A DNA stretch of 64,000 bases from Tepidanaerobacteraceae bacterium (GCA_024655905.1 JANLFP010000009.1:1-64000), one strand, 5' to 3'; positions 17,248 to 27,439 are shown, numbered from the stretch's first letter. The notes: generated by a model from the sequence alone, not told the origin. Numbers and translations: made by a program.

Positions 17248-17300
17248 AAAAGCCAAGTAAAGCTGCGGCATGTGCTAATGCGGCTTTTCTTGGCTTTTCT
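17248..17300 (+). terminator. Terminator-like hairpin at the island/core junction
   Basis: AAAAGCCAAG (17248-17257) pairs perfectly with CTTGGCTTTT (17289-17298), with an inner GCxGC-rich stem. It lies just before the cdd promoter and marks the end of accessory DNA. Confidence 0.7.
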
Positions 17301-17311
17301 ATTGCACATGA

Positions 17312-17812
<501 letters not shown>

Positions 17813-17950
17813 TATGGCGTATTAAAATGCATGGGAAAGCAAATTTACAAAGATTTATATTAAATAGAGGCTTTCCGTAATGAATTTCAAAAAAGCCACA
17901 GCCATTGAATTGCTTAAATAAAATCTTTTTAATTTGAAGGAGGCGGCAAC

Positions 17951-19258
17951 ATGCGCATGTATGACCTCATCATGAAAAAGCGGAACGGCAGAGCTCTTTC
18001 AAAAGATGAAATTGATTACATTATATCGGAATATACGAGAGACAATCTTCCTGATTACCAGATGAGCGCGCTTGCCATGGCAATTTACTTCAGAGGCATG
18101 ACGCCTGAGGAGACTGCAAATCTCACGATGGCCATGGCTCGTTCGGGAGATATGATGGATCTTGCTTCCATTAAAGGAATAAAAGTCGACAAACACTCTA
18201 CCGGCGGGGTGGCGGATACGACGACTCTCGTGCTGGCGCCCATGGTGGCTGCCTGCGGCGCGCCCGTTGCAAAGATGTCGGGTAGGGGCCTGGGCCATAC
18301 GGGCGGTACTATCGATAAATTGGAATCGATCCCCGGTATGAGGCTGGAACTGACCGAAGAAGAATTTATTGATAAAGTCAACAAATGCGGCTTAGCCATC
18401 ATGGGACAGACAAAAAATCTAACTCCTGCTGACAAAAAATTGTACGCGTTAAGAGACGTGACGGCCACAGTGGATTCCATACCTCTCATTGCCAGCTCCG
18501 TCATGAGCAAAAAAATAGCTGCCGGAGCGGATGGAATAGTCCTTGATGTAAAGGTCGGAAGAGGGGCGTTCATGAAGGACATAGAGAGCGCTAAAGAACT
18601 TGCTCGTTTGATGGTTGACATCGGAGCCTCCGTGGGAAGAAAGACTGTGGCTCATATCACGAACATGGATCAGCCTTTGGGGCTGGCCATCGGAAATTCG
18701 CTGGAGATAATTGAGGCTATAGACGTTTTAAAGGGACGGGGCTCAAAAGATTTGTTGGAAGTATGCATGGCATTGGGTGCGGATATGCTGAAAATTGCCG
18801 GTGTGGCGGGGGATGATGAGGAAGCAAAAGCACTGCTCAAAGACGCTCTTGACAGCGGCAGAGCCCTGCAAAGATTCAGGGACTTCATCAAGAGCCAGGG
18901 AGGAGATGAGAGGGTGGTGGATGACATATCCCTGCTGCCCCGGGCAAAATTCGTCGAGCAATGGGTCGCGGATAGGAATATCTATATAAGGGACTTGATG
19001 GCTCTCGACCTGGGCCTTGTAGCTATGAGACTGGGAGCAGGAAGGGAGAAGAAAGAAGACCGCATCGATTTTTCCGTGGGCATAATGCTGGGAGGCAAAG
19101 TTGGCGATATGATAAAAAAAGGTAAACCCATTGCGACGATATATGCAAATGATAAAAGCAAGATGGAATGGGCAGCGGGAGAAATAAAAAAATATATTCT
19201 GCTGTCGGACGAACCTGTTTCAAGACCGACTTTAATATATATGCGATTATCGCAATGA
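17951..19258 (+). CDS. pdp: Pyrimidine-nucleoside phosphorylase
   Basis: 435 residues from ATG 17951 with AAGGAGG eight bp before it. Family signatures include KHSTGGVADTTTL and SGRGLGHTGGTIDKLESIPG, which bind phosphate and nucleoside in the thymidine/pyrimidine phosphorylase family. It cleaves uridine, deoxyuridine or thymidine phosphorolytically, consuming the product of cdd upstream. Length agrees with Bacillus Pdp and bacterial DeoA; the Firmicute form usually accepts several pyrimidine nucleosides. Confidence 0.95.
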   Translation: MRMYDLIMKKRNGRALSKDEIDYIISEYTRDNLPDYQMSALAMAIYFRGMTPEETANLTMAMARSGDMMDLASIKGIKVDKHSTGGVADTTTLVLAPMVAACGAPVAKMSGRGLGHTGGTIDKLESIPGMRLELTEEEFIDKVNKCGLAIMGQTKNLTPADKKLYALRDVTATVDSIPLIASSVMSKKIAAGADGIVLDVKVGRGAFMKDIESAKELARLMVDIGASVGRKTVAHITNMDQPLGLAIGNSLEIIEAIDVLKGRGSKDLLEVCMALGADMLKIAGVAGDDEEAKALLKDALDSGRALQRFRDFIKSQGGDERVVDDISLLPRAKFVEQWVADRNIYIRDLMALDLGLVAMRLGAGREKKEDRIDFSVGIMLGGKVGDMIKKGKPIATIYANDKSKMEWAAGEIKKYILLSDEPVSRPTLIYMRLSQ

Positions 19259-19274
19259 AAAATACATAGGGGTT

Positions 19275-19414
19275 GTCAAAAGCGGCTAGAGTCAGCATCG
19301 GTAAATCGAAAACGCCCTTGAAATCGCCGGCTTGCCCTGCGAAGCGTAGGGCTGGACTTTAGAGCGGTTTACCGAACGTCCGGTGCCGGGGCCGTTACTA
19401 CCGCTAAAATTGAC
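19275..19414. repeat. Nested inverted-repeat segment between pdp and pepF
   Basis: Stems nest inside one another: GTCAA (19275-19279) with TTGAC (19410-19414), GCGG (19282-19285) with CCGC (19401-19404), CGGTAAATCG (19299-19308) with CGGTTTACCG (19365-19374; one mismatch), and GCCCT (19334-19338) with AGGGC (19348-19352). The segment is more G+C-rich than its surroundings and has no ORF. It could be a MITE-like remnant, a terminator complex or a structured RNA. Confidence 0.45.
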
Positions 19415-19474
19415 TTTCTACAGTGAAAACATTTTTAAATATTGCATAATAATATCGTAGAGAGGATGATGACG

Positions 19475-21265
19475 ATGAGAATACTTCCGTCAAGAGAAGA
19501 AATCGATCCGAAGTATAAATGGAAGCTTGAGGACATTTACGGAAGCGATGAATTGTGGGAAGAAGATTTTGCAATCATAAAGCGGCTTCTGAGCCAGGCA
19601 GAAGATTATCGCGGCAGCATTAATTCCGCCGAGAAACTGGCAGGCATATTGGAATTAAAAGATAAAATCGGGCGGATGAATGACAGGATTTTTACATATG
19701 CAAGGATGCGCAGGGATGAGGACAATGGTCGGGCGAAATACCAGGCTTTGGCTGAGCGGGCGCTGGGGCTTTCGGTACAGGTGTCGAGCGGTCTTTCTTT
19801 TATTGAACCAGAGATTCTCGCACTTTCGAAAGAAACACTTGAGGGCTTTTTGAATGAGCGGGGAGAATTGAAGGCGTACAGACATTACATTGATGACCTT
19901 CTGAGGATGAAAGACCACATACTGGACCCGGAAAGGGAGAAGATGCTGGCCGATGCTGGAGAAATTGCAGAGGCTCCCGGCGACATTTTTAGAATGCTGG
20001 ACAATGCGGATATAAGATTTCCAATCGTGAAGGACGATGATGGCAATGATGTGGAGCTGACAAAGGGCAGGTACATAAATTTTATGGAGAGCAGAAACCG
20101 CCAAGTAAGAAAATCTGCTTTCGAAGCCCTTTACAGCACGTATAAAGGCTTAATCAATACACTGGCTGCGGCTACTTCAGCCAATGTAAAGAGAGATATA
20201 TTTTACAAAAACCAGAGGAAATTCAATTCTTCTCTGGAAATGTCGCTTTTTGCGGACAATGTCCCGCTGGATGTTTACTTCAGCCTGATAGATGCGGTTC
20301 ATAGCAGGCTCGATCTGCTGCATAGGTACGTGAGGCTCAGGAAAAAGGCACTGGGTCTGGATGAGCTTCACATGTACGATTTGTATGTACCCCTGATAAA
20401 AGACTACGATAAAAAGGTAACCTATGAGGAAGCTAAGTATATGGTGATGGAAGGGCTTTCTCCCATGGGCGCGGAGTATCTCGAAATTTTGAGGCAGGGT
20501 TTTGACTCCGGGTGGATAGATGTCTTCGAGAACAGGGGCAAGACGAGCGGCGCTTATTCATGGGGATGCTACGGGGTTCATCCGTATGTTCTTTTAAATT
20601 TCCAGGGAAGGCTGGACGATGTGTTCACCATTGCCCATGAAATGGGGCATTCCATCCACACGTATTACTCTTTTGCCAACCAGCCTTATATTTACGCACG
20701 GTATCCGATAATTCTGGCGGAAGTGGCGTCCACATGCAACGAGGCAATCCTGATAAATCATCTTCTGGAGAAAGCAAAACTAAAAGAAGAAAAAATGTAC
20801 CTTTTGAATCATTTTATGGAGCAGTTCAGGGGCACCGTATACCGTCAGGTGATGTTTGCGGAGTTCGAGAAAATAACGCACGAAATGGCGGAAAGTGGTG
20901 AATCGCTTAATGCGGAAATCCTAAGCAAAATATACCATGGCTTGAACGAGAAGTATTATGGAAAGCATATGGTTGTAGATGAACTTATAGATTATGAATG
21001 GGCAAGGATACCACATTTTTATACCAGTTTCTATGTTTATAAATATGCCACCGGTTTTTCTGCGGCTGTGGCTATTTCAGAAAAAATATTGAAAGAAGGC
21101 TCCTGTGCTGTAAAAAGATATAAAGAATTTTTGTCGGGAGGCAGTTCCGAATATCCGCTGGAGCTTTTGAAAAAAGTTGGAGTGGACCTTTCACATCCGA
21201 AGCCCATACTGGATGCCCTGCAGGTTTTTGAAAAGCTGCTGGATGAGTATGAGTCTTTGATGTGA
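19475..21265 (+). CDS. pepF: Oligoendopeptidase F (M3 zinc peptidase)
   Basis: About 597 residues. ATG 19475 is nine bp after GAGAGG; ATGs at 19466 and 19469 are possible. The M3 zinc motif HEMGHSIHTYY with the downstream glutamate in ILAEVASTCNEA is present, as is the N-terminal PepF dimer region. PepF cleaves oligopeptides of roughly 7-17 residues in the cytosol, aiding peptide turnover. Length is normal. Followed by a terminator-like hairpin. Confidence 0.95.
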   Translation: MRILPSREEIDPKYKWKLEDIYGSDELWEEDFAIIKRLLSQAEDYRGSINSAEKLAGILELKDKIGRMNDRIFTYARMRRDEDNGRAKYQALAERALGLSVQVSSGLSFIEPEILALSKETLEGFLNERGELKAYRHYIDDLLRMKDHILDPEREKMLADAGEIAEAPGDIFRMLDNADIRFPIVKDDDGNDVELTKGRYINFMESRNRQVRKSAFEALYSTYKGLINTLAAATSANVKRDIFYKNQRKFNSSLEMSLFADNVPLDVYFSLIDAVHSRLDLLHRYVRLRKKALGLDELHMYDLYVPLIKDYDKKVTYEEAKYMVMEGLSPMGAEYLEILRQGFDSGWIDVFENRGKTSGAYSWGCYGVHPYVLLNFQGRLDDVFTIAHEMGHSIHTYYSFANQPYIYARYPIILAEVASTCNEAILINHLLEKAKLKEEKMYLLNHFMEQFRGTVYRQVMFAEFEKITHEMAESGESLNAEILSKIYHGLNEKYYGKHMVVDELIDYEWARIPHFYTSFYVYKYATGFSAAVAISEKILKEGSCAVKRYKEFLSGGSSEYPLELLKKVGVDLSHPKPILDALQVFEKLLDEYESLM

Positions 21266-21372
21266 CAACCGGATATGCAATAAACGGATTATTTTCCAGC
21301 GAGCCTTGAATTCCTTGCTGAAAATTGTTAAAATAAAAGCAGTGCAAAAAATCCGGCTTAATCGCTGAAAAA

Positions 21373-21428
21373 CAGGCAAATAGTTGGGGGGCTGAAGTCT
21401 ATGCCGCCCATAAATTGCCTGCAAAAAA
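21373..21428 (+). terminator. Terminator-like hairpin after pepF
   Basis: CAGGCAA (21373-21379) pairs with TTGCCTG (21415-21421) around a 35-nt loop that contains a G run and a GCCGCCC segment able to pair partly. A run of A, not T, follows, so it may serve as a loose structure rather than a classical terminator. Confidence 0.35.
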
Positions 21429-21651
21429 AGTGAAAAATAATATAAAATTCAATCTTGCTAGATTTGGAATAAGATTTGCAAATATCACTGATTAGCCAGT
21501 ATATATGATGAAAATTATATTGTTTGGGCAAAAATCAAAAATATTCACATTAGGGCAGAAAAATACTTATGAATGGGGGGATGCGCAGGAGAAAGACGGG
21601 GTGGTTCCTTTAAAGACCTGTTCTTTTTAAAAATTGACAAAGGGGGATTTT
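21429..21651. other. Leader region upstream of the antiporter gene
   Basis: A 223-bp A+T-rich stretch, then a G-rich segment at 21570-21605 able to form AGGA/TCCT and CAGG/CCTG pairs, and a TTCTTTTTAA run at 21621-21630 before the ribosome site. It could be a leader with attenuation, but I recognise no riboswitch class and no real ORF. Confidence 0.35.
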
Positions 21652-23331
21652 GTGTTGAGATTGGGCAAAGGTATTGTTTGGGGCATCATTATTTTGTTGA
21701 TTCTGTCTTTCGCCATCCCCGCATTCGGCGAGGGAGAAGCACAGGAAGCGTCAAAGCCCGTCCACTACGGTTTTCTTTCGCTGCTTCCGCCCATCCTGGC
21801 CATAGGGCTTGCCATGATAACCAAGGAAGTCTTAAGCTCCCTTGTCATAGGCATTACGGCTGGGGCGCTCACCCTTACCGGCGGCAACATCATCGAAGCC
21901 TTTAAAAAAGCAATGGAGCTGTTGATCAACACCGCCGGGGACCCCTCCTGGAATTTCCGTGTGCTGCTGTTTACGGTGCTGCTGGGGGCCATTATCGGCA
22001 TGGTTTCCAGGGCAAACGGGCCTCAGGCATTCGGGCGCTGGGCTGAAAAACATATAAAAAGCAGGGGAATTTCTCTATTTATCACATGGTGCCTGGGCGT
22101 GCTCATTTTTATGGATGACTATTTCAACTGCATGACGGTAGGGACCGCGCTGAGGCCGGTTACCGACAGATTCAAGGTATCAAGGGCAAAGCTATCGTTC
22201 ATCATAGACTCCACGGCAGCGCCGGTGTGCACCCTGGTGCCGGTTTCCACCTGGGTGGCCTACGTGGCGTCGTTGATGGTGCCGCTTTTTGAGCAGTATA
22301 AGCTGAATTTGAATCCATATACAGTCTATGTGCAGATGATTCCGTATGATTTTTATCCGTGGCTCATAGTGCTTATGGTGCTTATTACTTCCTTTACAGA
22401 CCTGGAATACGGGCCCATGGCCGCATCCGAAAGAAGGGCCCTGTCCGGAAAAGGATTGTGGGATGCAAGCATAATGAAAAACCCTCCCGGTGATGAGTTT
22501 GCAAGTCTGGAAAAATCGGAAAAGGGTTCGGCGATCGACATGGTGGCCCCCCTGCTCGGATTGATAGTCATAATGCTCATAGCCATGGCGTACAGCGGCG
22601 GATTCTTTGAGGGCAAATCCGGATTCTTTACCGCAGTTATGAACAGCGATTCAGCCACATCCCTGGTGTGGGGCGCCACAATAACGGTCATTTTGAGCGC
22701 CATATTCTACTCCGTGAGAGGTGTCGTTAGATTGAAGGACTCCATGGAAGCCGTCATTCAGGGGGCAAAATCCATGATGGTGGCTCTGTTCATCCTTTCC
22801 CTCGCATGGACTATAGGCAAGACATGCCAGGAACTTGGAACTGGAGTATATGTCTCAAGCATCATGTCCGACACCTTTCCCACCTGGGCCGTGCCCGCCA
22901 CGGTATTTCTGATTTCGGCTTTCATAGCCTTTTCCACGGGGACTTCATGGGGGACCTGGGCCATCATGATTCCGATAGTTATACCGCTGGTTGTTGCTAT
23001 GAAAATAAACATACTTCCCTGCATTGCAGCGGTATTGTCCGGCGGAGTTTTCGGCGACCACTGCTCTCCCATTTCCGATACCACCATCATGTCTTCGACG
23101 GGTGGCGCCTGCCCCCATATAGAGCATGTAAACACTCAGCTTCCGTATGCGCTGACCGCTGCTGTGACATCTGCGGTGGGGTTTTTGATACTGGGATTCT
23201 TCGACCATCCGTTTGCGGTATGGATCATCACAATCGCTCTGTTCTTCGCGGTAGTTTATGTCATGCATAAGGTGTGGACCGGCGAGCCGCCGGCGAAAAT
23301 TCTGGACATTTCCTCAAACGATGGAAAATAG
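21652..23331 (+). CDS. NhaC-family Na+/H+ antiporter-like membrane protein
   Basis: About 559 residues with around 12 hydrophobic segments and an N-terminal signal-anchor. Starts GTG 21652 or TTG 21655, after AGGGGG (21641-21646). Family features include the polar WCLGVLIFMDDYFNCMTVG and FGDHCSPISDTTIMSSTG segments characteristic of NhaC/YuiF-type secondary transporters. These exchange Na+ for protons, or carry dicarboxylate or amino acids in some subfamilies, across the cytoplasmic membrane. Single-gene unit with its own terminator; the substrate is uncertain. Confidence 0.85.
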   Translation: MLRLGKGIVWGIIILLILSFAIPAFGEGEAQEASKPVHYGFLSLLPPILAIGLAMITKEVLSSLVIGITAGALTLTGGNIIEAFKKAMELLINTAGDPSWNFRVLLFTVLLGAIIGMVSRANGPQAFGRWAEKHIKSRGISLFITWCLGVLIFMDDYFNCMTVGTALRPVTDRFKVSRAKLSFIIDSTAAPVCTLVPVSTWVAYVASLMVPLFEQYKLNLNPYTVYVQMIPYDFYPWLIVLMVLITSFTDLEYGPMAASERRALSGKGLWDASIMKNPPGDEFASLEKSEKGSAIDMVAPLLGLIVIMLIAMAYSGGFFEGKSGFFTAVMNSDSATSLVWGATITVILSAIFYSVRGVVRLKDSMEAVIQGAKSMMVALFILSLAWTIGKTCQELGTGVYVSSIMSDTFPTWAVPATVFLISAFIAFSTGTSWGTWAIMIPIVIPLVVAMKINILPCIAAVLSGGVFGDHCSPISDTTIMSSTGGACPHIEHVNTQLPYALTAAVTSAVGFLILGFFDHPFAVWIITIALFFAVVYVMHKVWTGEPPAKILDISSNDGK

Positions 23332-23392
23332 TTTCCGGATTCGAAGTGATGTTGGGCGGGTTGTAACGACCACCGAAAAAAATCAGGATTTC

Positions 23393-23424
23393 AAGGGAGC
23401 TTTTCGAAAAGGCTCCCTTTTTTT
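23393..23424 (+). terminator. Intrinsic terminator after the antiporter gene
   Basis: AAGGGAGC (23393-23400) pairs with GCTCCCTT (23412-23419), followed by TTTTT. Classical rho-independent terminator. Confidence 0.92.
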
Positions 23425-23528
23425 GCTCCTTTTAAGCGGTTTTTGAAGAATATTATGATACCCGGCAGGAAATAAATAAAGCAAGAGGGATTTTGTTAAA
23501 AGCAAAATTTGAGACCGGGGAGAGAATT

Positions 23529-25151
23529 ATGCTTCAATTTTTGCGCAGGAAAATTCAATTTTTGGGACGCAAGATTCGGCATTCAAAAGGTGTTAGCCCG
23601 GAACATGCAAAGGAGAAGGTCAGTCCCTTTTCCGGAAATCTGTCAAGGGATCTGGAAGAAGTCAAGTCTGTACTGGGTTTCAGCAAAGACCTCATCATAA
23701 AGGAATTTTTTATTGAGGCCCGGCAGAAAATAAAGGCTGCCATATTGATGATAGACGGCATGATTGATAAGAAAGACGTCGACGAGCAAATTCTGCGACC
23801 GTTGATTCTTAACCCCTGTCTATCAAAGATCGATGAGAGAGCCGACTCGCAAGATTTGGCCGCTTACATTGAATACAATGTTCTAACAGCCGCGGATATA
23901 AAAAAGACACCCTCAATGGAAGCGGCCGTCGACGGCATCCTGTCGGGAGATACAGTGCTGCTTCTGGATGGTTTTCCGAAAGCTTTTATTATAAGCACCC
24001 GGGGATGGGAGACCCGCAGCATTAGCGAGCCGGAAACCGACCCGGTGGTCAGGGGGCCCAGAGAAGGATTTGTGGAGACCCTGCGCATCAATACGGCCAT
24101 GTTAAGGAGAAAAATAAAAGATTCGAATCTGACAATCGAGCAAATGCGGCTGGGAAGAAAAACCAAAACTGACATATGCATTGCATATCTTAAAAATGTA
24201 GCAAATCCCGAACTGGTGAATGAAGTGAAGAACAGATTGCAGCGAGTGGATGTGGATTCCGTTCTTGAATCGGGTTATCTTGAAGAATATATAGAGGATT
24301 CTCCCTTTTCCATTTTTCCTACGGTTGGTATCAGCGAAAAGCCCGACGTGATTGCGGCAAAGGTGCTGGAAGGCCGGGTTGCCGTGATGACCGACGGTAC
24401 TCCCATCGTATTGACGGTGCCGCTTCTTTTTGTCGAAGCTTTTCAGAGCGCTGACGATTATTATTCAAGGCCGTACTATTCAAGCCTTGTACGCCTGTTG
24501 AGGTTCGGAGCCTTTTTGGTATCCATTCTTTTGCCGGCAATATACATATCCGTCACCACTTTTCACCAGGAACTGATTCCTACTGCACTCCTTTATACAA
24601 TGGCTGCCGCGCGGGAAGGCACTCCGTTTCCAGCTTTTATTGAAGCGATGATGATGGGAGCGGTATTTGAAATCCTGAGGGAAGCCAGTGTCCGCATGCC
24701 TCGGCCCACAGGACAGGCGGTGAGCATAGTGGGAGCGCTGGTAATCGGGCAGTCTGCCGTCACGGCAGGCCTCATAGGAGCGCCAATGGTCATAATTGTT
24801 GCCGTCACTGCCATAGCGTCATTCGTAACTCCAAACCTGCTGGATGTTGGGACATTGCTCAGGGCTTATTTTAGCGTATTGAGCGCCGCAATGGGATTGT
24901 TCGGCATAATGATAGGACTGATAGGGCTGCTTATCCATCTTGTTACCATAAGGTCTTTCGGTGTCCCGTTTTTATCGCCCATAGCTCCGATGATTTTTCG
25001 AGACTTAAAGGATGTAATTTTGAGAGTCCCTATGTGGTTGATGGCAGCAAGGCCGAGGAGCATAGAAATGAGAGATTCCGTTCGCCAGGAATTTTTGCTT
25101 ATGCCGGGCGAGGATGATGAAAAGGAGCCGGATAAAAAGAGGGATGCCTGA
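23529..25151 (+). CDS. GerA-family spore germinant receptor subunit A
   Basis: About 540 residues from ATG 23529, eight bp after a GGGGAG site; the TTG at 23493 has poor spacing. It has a long cytosolic N-terminal domain (about residues 40-300), then four or five membrane segments starting near residue 310, and a charged C-terminal tail (EDDEKEPDKKRDA). This is the GerAA/GerKA architecture. GerA-type subunits sit in the spore inner membrane and, with B and C subunits, form nutrient-gated channels. The C, B and a small membrane gene follow directly. Confidence 0.95.
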   Translation: MLQFLRRKIQFLGRKIRHSKGVSPEHAKEKVSPFSGNLSRDLEEVKSVLGFSKDLIIKEFFIEARQKIKAAILMIDGMIDKKDVDEQILRPLILNPCLSKIDERADSQDLAAYIEYNVLTAADIKKTPSMEAAVDGILSGDTVLLLDGFPKAFIISTRGWETRSISEPETDPVVRGPREGFVETLRINTAMLRRKIKDSNLTIEQMRLGRKTKTDICIAYLKNVANPELVNEVKNRLQRVDVDSVLESGYLEEYIEDSPFSIFPTVGISEKPDVIAAKVLEGRVAVMTDGTPIVLTVPLLFVEAFQSADDYYSRPYYSSLVRLLRFGAFLVSILLPAIYISVTTFHQELIPTALLYTMAAAREGTPFPAFIEAMMMGAVFEILREASVRMPRPTGQAVSIVGALVIGQSAVTAGLIGAPMVIIVAVTAIASFVTPNLLDVGTLLRAYFSVLSAAMGLFGIMIGLIGLLIHLVTIRSFGVPFLSPIAPMIFRDLKDVILRVPMWLMAARPRSIEMRDSVRQEFLLMPGEDDEKEPDKKRDA

Positions 25152-26318
25152 TTGAAAAAGAATTTAATTTTATTGTGCATTATTTTAGCAGTCCTTTTAA
25201 ACTCCTCGGGCTGCTGGAACCAGCGAGAGTTGAACACCATTGCCATTGCTGCCGGCATAGGAATAGATGTTGAAAAATCAGGCACGCATAAAAAAATAAA
25301 ATTGACCGCCCAAATAGTAAGGCCTGCCAGATTGTCAGCTTCATCCGGCGAGCAAAAGGGGGGAAGCAGCTCGCAGGTGCTGGTGCTGGATAGCACTGGC
25401 GACACGGTTTTTGACGCAGTAAGAAACTTTACAATGTTATCGTCGCGAAAACTATTTTTCCCCCATAATCAGGTGATAGTTATTGGAGAAGAAGCAGCTC
25501 GCGATGGAGTGCGGCCCCTTCTGGATTTTTTTGTAAGGGACCACGAAAACCGCGGTAGAGTTTGGCTGCTGGTATGCAGGGGAAAAGCAGGGGATATACT
25601 CAGGGCAAAGGCCGGTCAGGAAGAAATACCTGCCCTTGGGATAGCTCAATTGGAGGAAGCCGGAGCTGCCGCATCCAGGACCAGACCCATGAGATTGCAT
25701 GAATTCGTCAACAACCTGCTCAGCAAAACAACTTCACCCGCTGTGTCCAACATAGAGCTGGTAAAACAGGAAGATAAAAAAGCTGTTAAATTAAGCGGCT
25801 CAGCATTTTTCAAGGACGGAAAGCTGGCGGGTTTTCTGGATGAAACGGAATCCCGGGGCCTGCTATGGGTCGAAGGCAAGGTGAAAAGCGGTATAATAGC
25901 GGTATCCTCTCCGGATTCGGGCGAAAAACTCTCTCTGGAAATCATCCGGGCCACCAGCAAAGTTATACCGCATCTAAAAGATGGAAGCGTTTCCGTTGAT
26001 GTCGTGATAAAGGAAGAGGGCAATCTGGGAGATGAGATGTGCGGCTATGATATTACTTCGCCGGTAAAATTGTCTATAATTGAAAAAAGACAGTCAGAAG
26101 TCATAAAAAAAGAAGTTGAAGCGGCCATCAAAAAGGCCAGAGAATGTAAAGCCGACATATTCGGATTTGGTGAGGCCGTTCAAAAGAAATATCCGGTGGA
26201 ATGGAAAAGCATGGAACGGGATTGGCAGGAAATTTTCCCCGAGATAGAAATCAAAGTTGCGATTCAGGCAAAAATTCGCAGGGTTGGCATGACGGTAAAA
26301 CCCCTCGAGCCAGAGTGA
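25152..26318 (+). CDS. Ger(x)C-family germination receptor lipoprotein, subunit C
   Basis: 388 residues from TTG 25152, immediately after the subunit A stop. The N-terminus is a lipoprotein signal with lipobox LNSSGC (Cys21), so it is anchored to the outer face of the spore inner membrane. WNQREL right after the Cys and the Ger_XC domain, with a conserved C-terminal helix, are typical. It probably associates with the A and B subunits encoded on either side. Confidence 0.94.
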   Translation: MKKNLILLCIILAVLLNSSGCWNQRELNTIAIAAGIGIDVEKSGTHKKIKLTAQIVRPARLSASSGEQKGGSSSQVLVLDSTGDTVFDAVRNFTMLSSRKLFFPHNQVIVIGEEAARDGVRPLLDFFVRDHENRGRVWLLVCRGKAGDILRAKAGQEEIPALGIAQLEEAGAAASRTRPMRLHEFVNNLLSKTTSPAVSNIELVKQEDKKAVKLSGSAFFKDGKLAGFLDETESRGLLWVEGKVKSGIIAVSSPDSGEKLSLEIIRATSKVIPHLKDGSVSVDVVIKEEGNLGDEMCGYDITSPVKLSIIEKRQSEVIKKEVEAAIKKARECKADIFGFGEAVQKKYPVEWKSMERDWQEIFPEIEIKVAIQAKIRRVGMTVKPLEPE

Positions 26319-26335
26319 GATTTTTTTGAAGCGAT

Positions 26336-27439
26336 GTGGTAACCGTGCTAGAAAAAGGCAGGATTTCCAGTCTGCATCTTACCGCTACCATAGCGGTCTT
26401 CATTATAGGGACATCTGTGCTGCTGCCTCCGGCCAGGGATGCAAAACAGTCGGAATGGCTCGCGGTATCGGCGGGAATGATTATGGGCTTATTGTACAAT
26501 GCCATGTACGTGATGCTGGCTGTTCAATTTCCCGGTAGGATTCCAATTGAATACAACGACATCATTTTTGGAAGATATCTGGGGAAGGCCATATCCGCAT
26601 TGCAGTTGTGGTTTGCCTTTCACCTGGGCTCTCTCGTCCTTAGGAACATCAGCGAATTTTTTGTATCCATAATGCCGGAAACCCCCATTATAGCATTTGC
26701 GGTTTTGATGATGCTGGTTTGCGCTTCTGCGGCTCGAAACGGGATAGAAACCATCGCGGACTGCGGGCCATTGATAATGCTCATCTGCTTTCTGACACTC
26801 TTTTTTGATATCTCGCTCGGAATGAAAGACATAAAAGTTTCAAATTATCTGCCGCTGTTAAATATGAGCCTGAATAAATTCTTTCGGGAGTCTTACGGTG
26901 CGGCCAGCTTTCCCTTCGCAGAAACGGTGATATTTTTAATGATTTTTCCGTTTGTGAAGAAAAGAGAAGAATTGATGACATCAACTCTAAAAGGGGTTTT
27001 TCTGGGAGGAGCATTTCTCATTTTGGAAATAATCCGCAATATAGGCGTGCTCGGGCAAATCGAGGACATATACACATATCCCACCTTTGAGGCAGTCCGG
27101 CTCATCGATGTGGCCAATATAGTCACAAGATTGGAGATAGCCATTTCCGGAGTATTCATTCTTACTGCTTTTATGAAACTCAGCGCGCTTTTTTACGTTA
27201 CGGTTCTAGGAAGTGCTCATTTGCTCAAAATGAGGAGTTATCTTCCGCTGGTACTTCCGGTGGGTTCCATGATGATACTTCTTTCTCTTATAAATTTTGA
27301 CAATGTAGTGGAGAATATAGAATTTGCTGCCAGAATATATCCGGTATACAGTTTTCCATTTGAATTATTAATCCCAATGATTTCGCTGCTGGTGGCAAAA
27401 TTCCGCCGTCTGTCTATAAATAAACTGTCATCGGAGTAG
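26336..27439 (+). CDS. GerB-family spore germination permease-like subunit B
   Basis: 367 residues with about ten hydrophobic segments, starting GTG 26336 (GTG 26345 is an alternative; no strong ribosome site is seen, suggesting coupling to the upstream gene). GerB proteins belong to the APC amino-acid transporter superfamily and bind the germinant. The order A-C-B matches many clostridial ger operons. Confidence 0.93.
   Translation: MVTVLEKGRISSLHLTATIAVFIIGTSVLLPPARDAKQSEWLAVSAGMIMGLLYNAMYVMLAVQFPGRIPIEYNDIIFGRYLGKAISALQLWFAFHLGSLVLRNISEFFVSIMPETPIIAFAVLMMLVCASAARNGIETIADCGPLIMLICFLTLFFDISLGMKDIKVSNYLPLLNMSLNKFFRESYGAASFPFAETVIFLMIFPFVKKREELMTSTLKGVFLGGAFLILEIIRNIGVLGQIEDIYTYPTFEAVRLIDVANIVTRLEIAISGVFILTAFMKLSALFYVTVLGSAHLLKMRSYLPLVLPVGSMMILLSLINFDNVVENIEFAARIYPVYSFPFELLIPMISLLVAKFRRLSINKLSSE

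Larger units (their letters stand above)
3967..17300 (+). mobile_element. Serine-recombinase genomic island carrying a Qat defence system (ends approximate)
   Basis: Between the orphaned c-di-GMP riboswitch and the promoter of cdd lies a block of accessory genes: a sigma-like HTH gene, four serine-recombinase-family genes, a DUF4314 gene, a truncated sigma factor, a small HTH protein and QatABCD. Base composition shifts sharply inside it: the recombinase half is G+C-rich (a sample line near 8461 is about 70% G+C), the Qat half is A+T-rich (a sample line near 12061 is about 33%). Flanking genes are core chromosomal. I could not find a convincing direct repeat to fix attL/attR, so the limits are set by gene content. 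Confidence 0.7.

Noticed and set aside
3967-17300. Integrative conjugative element or prophage
   Set aside because: No relaxase, coupling protein, type IV secretion, capsid, terminase or portal genes were seen; only recombinases, small regulators and Qat.
21573-21905. 110-aa plus-strand ORF before the antiporter gene
   Set aside because: Overlaps the antiporter gene in another frame and shows no recognisable protein pattern; the G-rich part is better viewed as leader.
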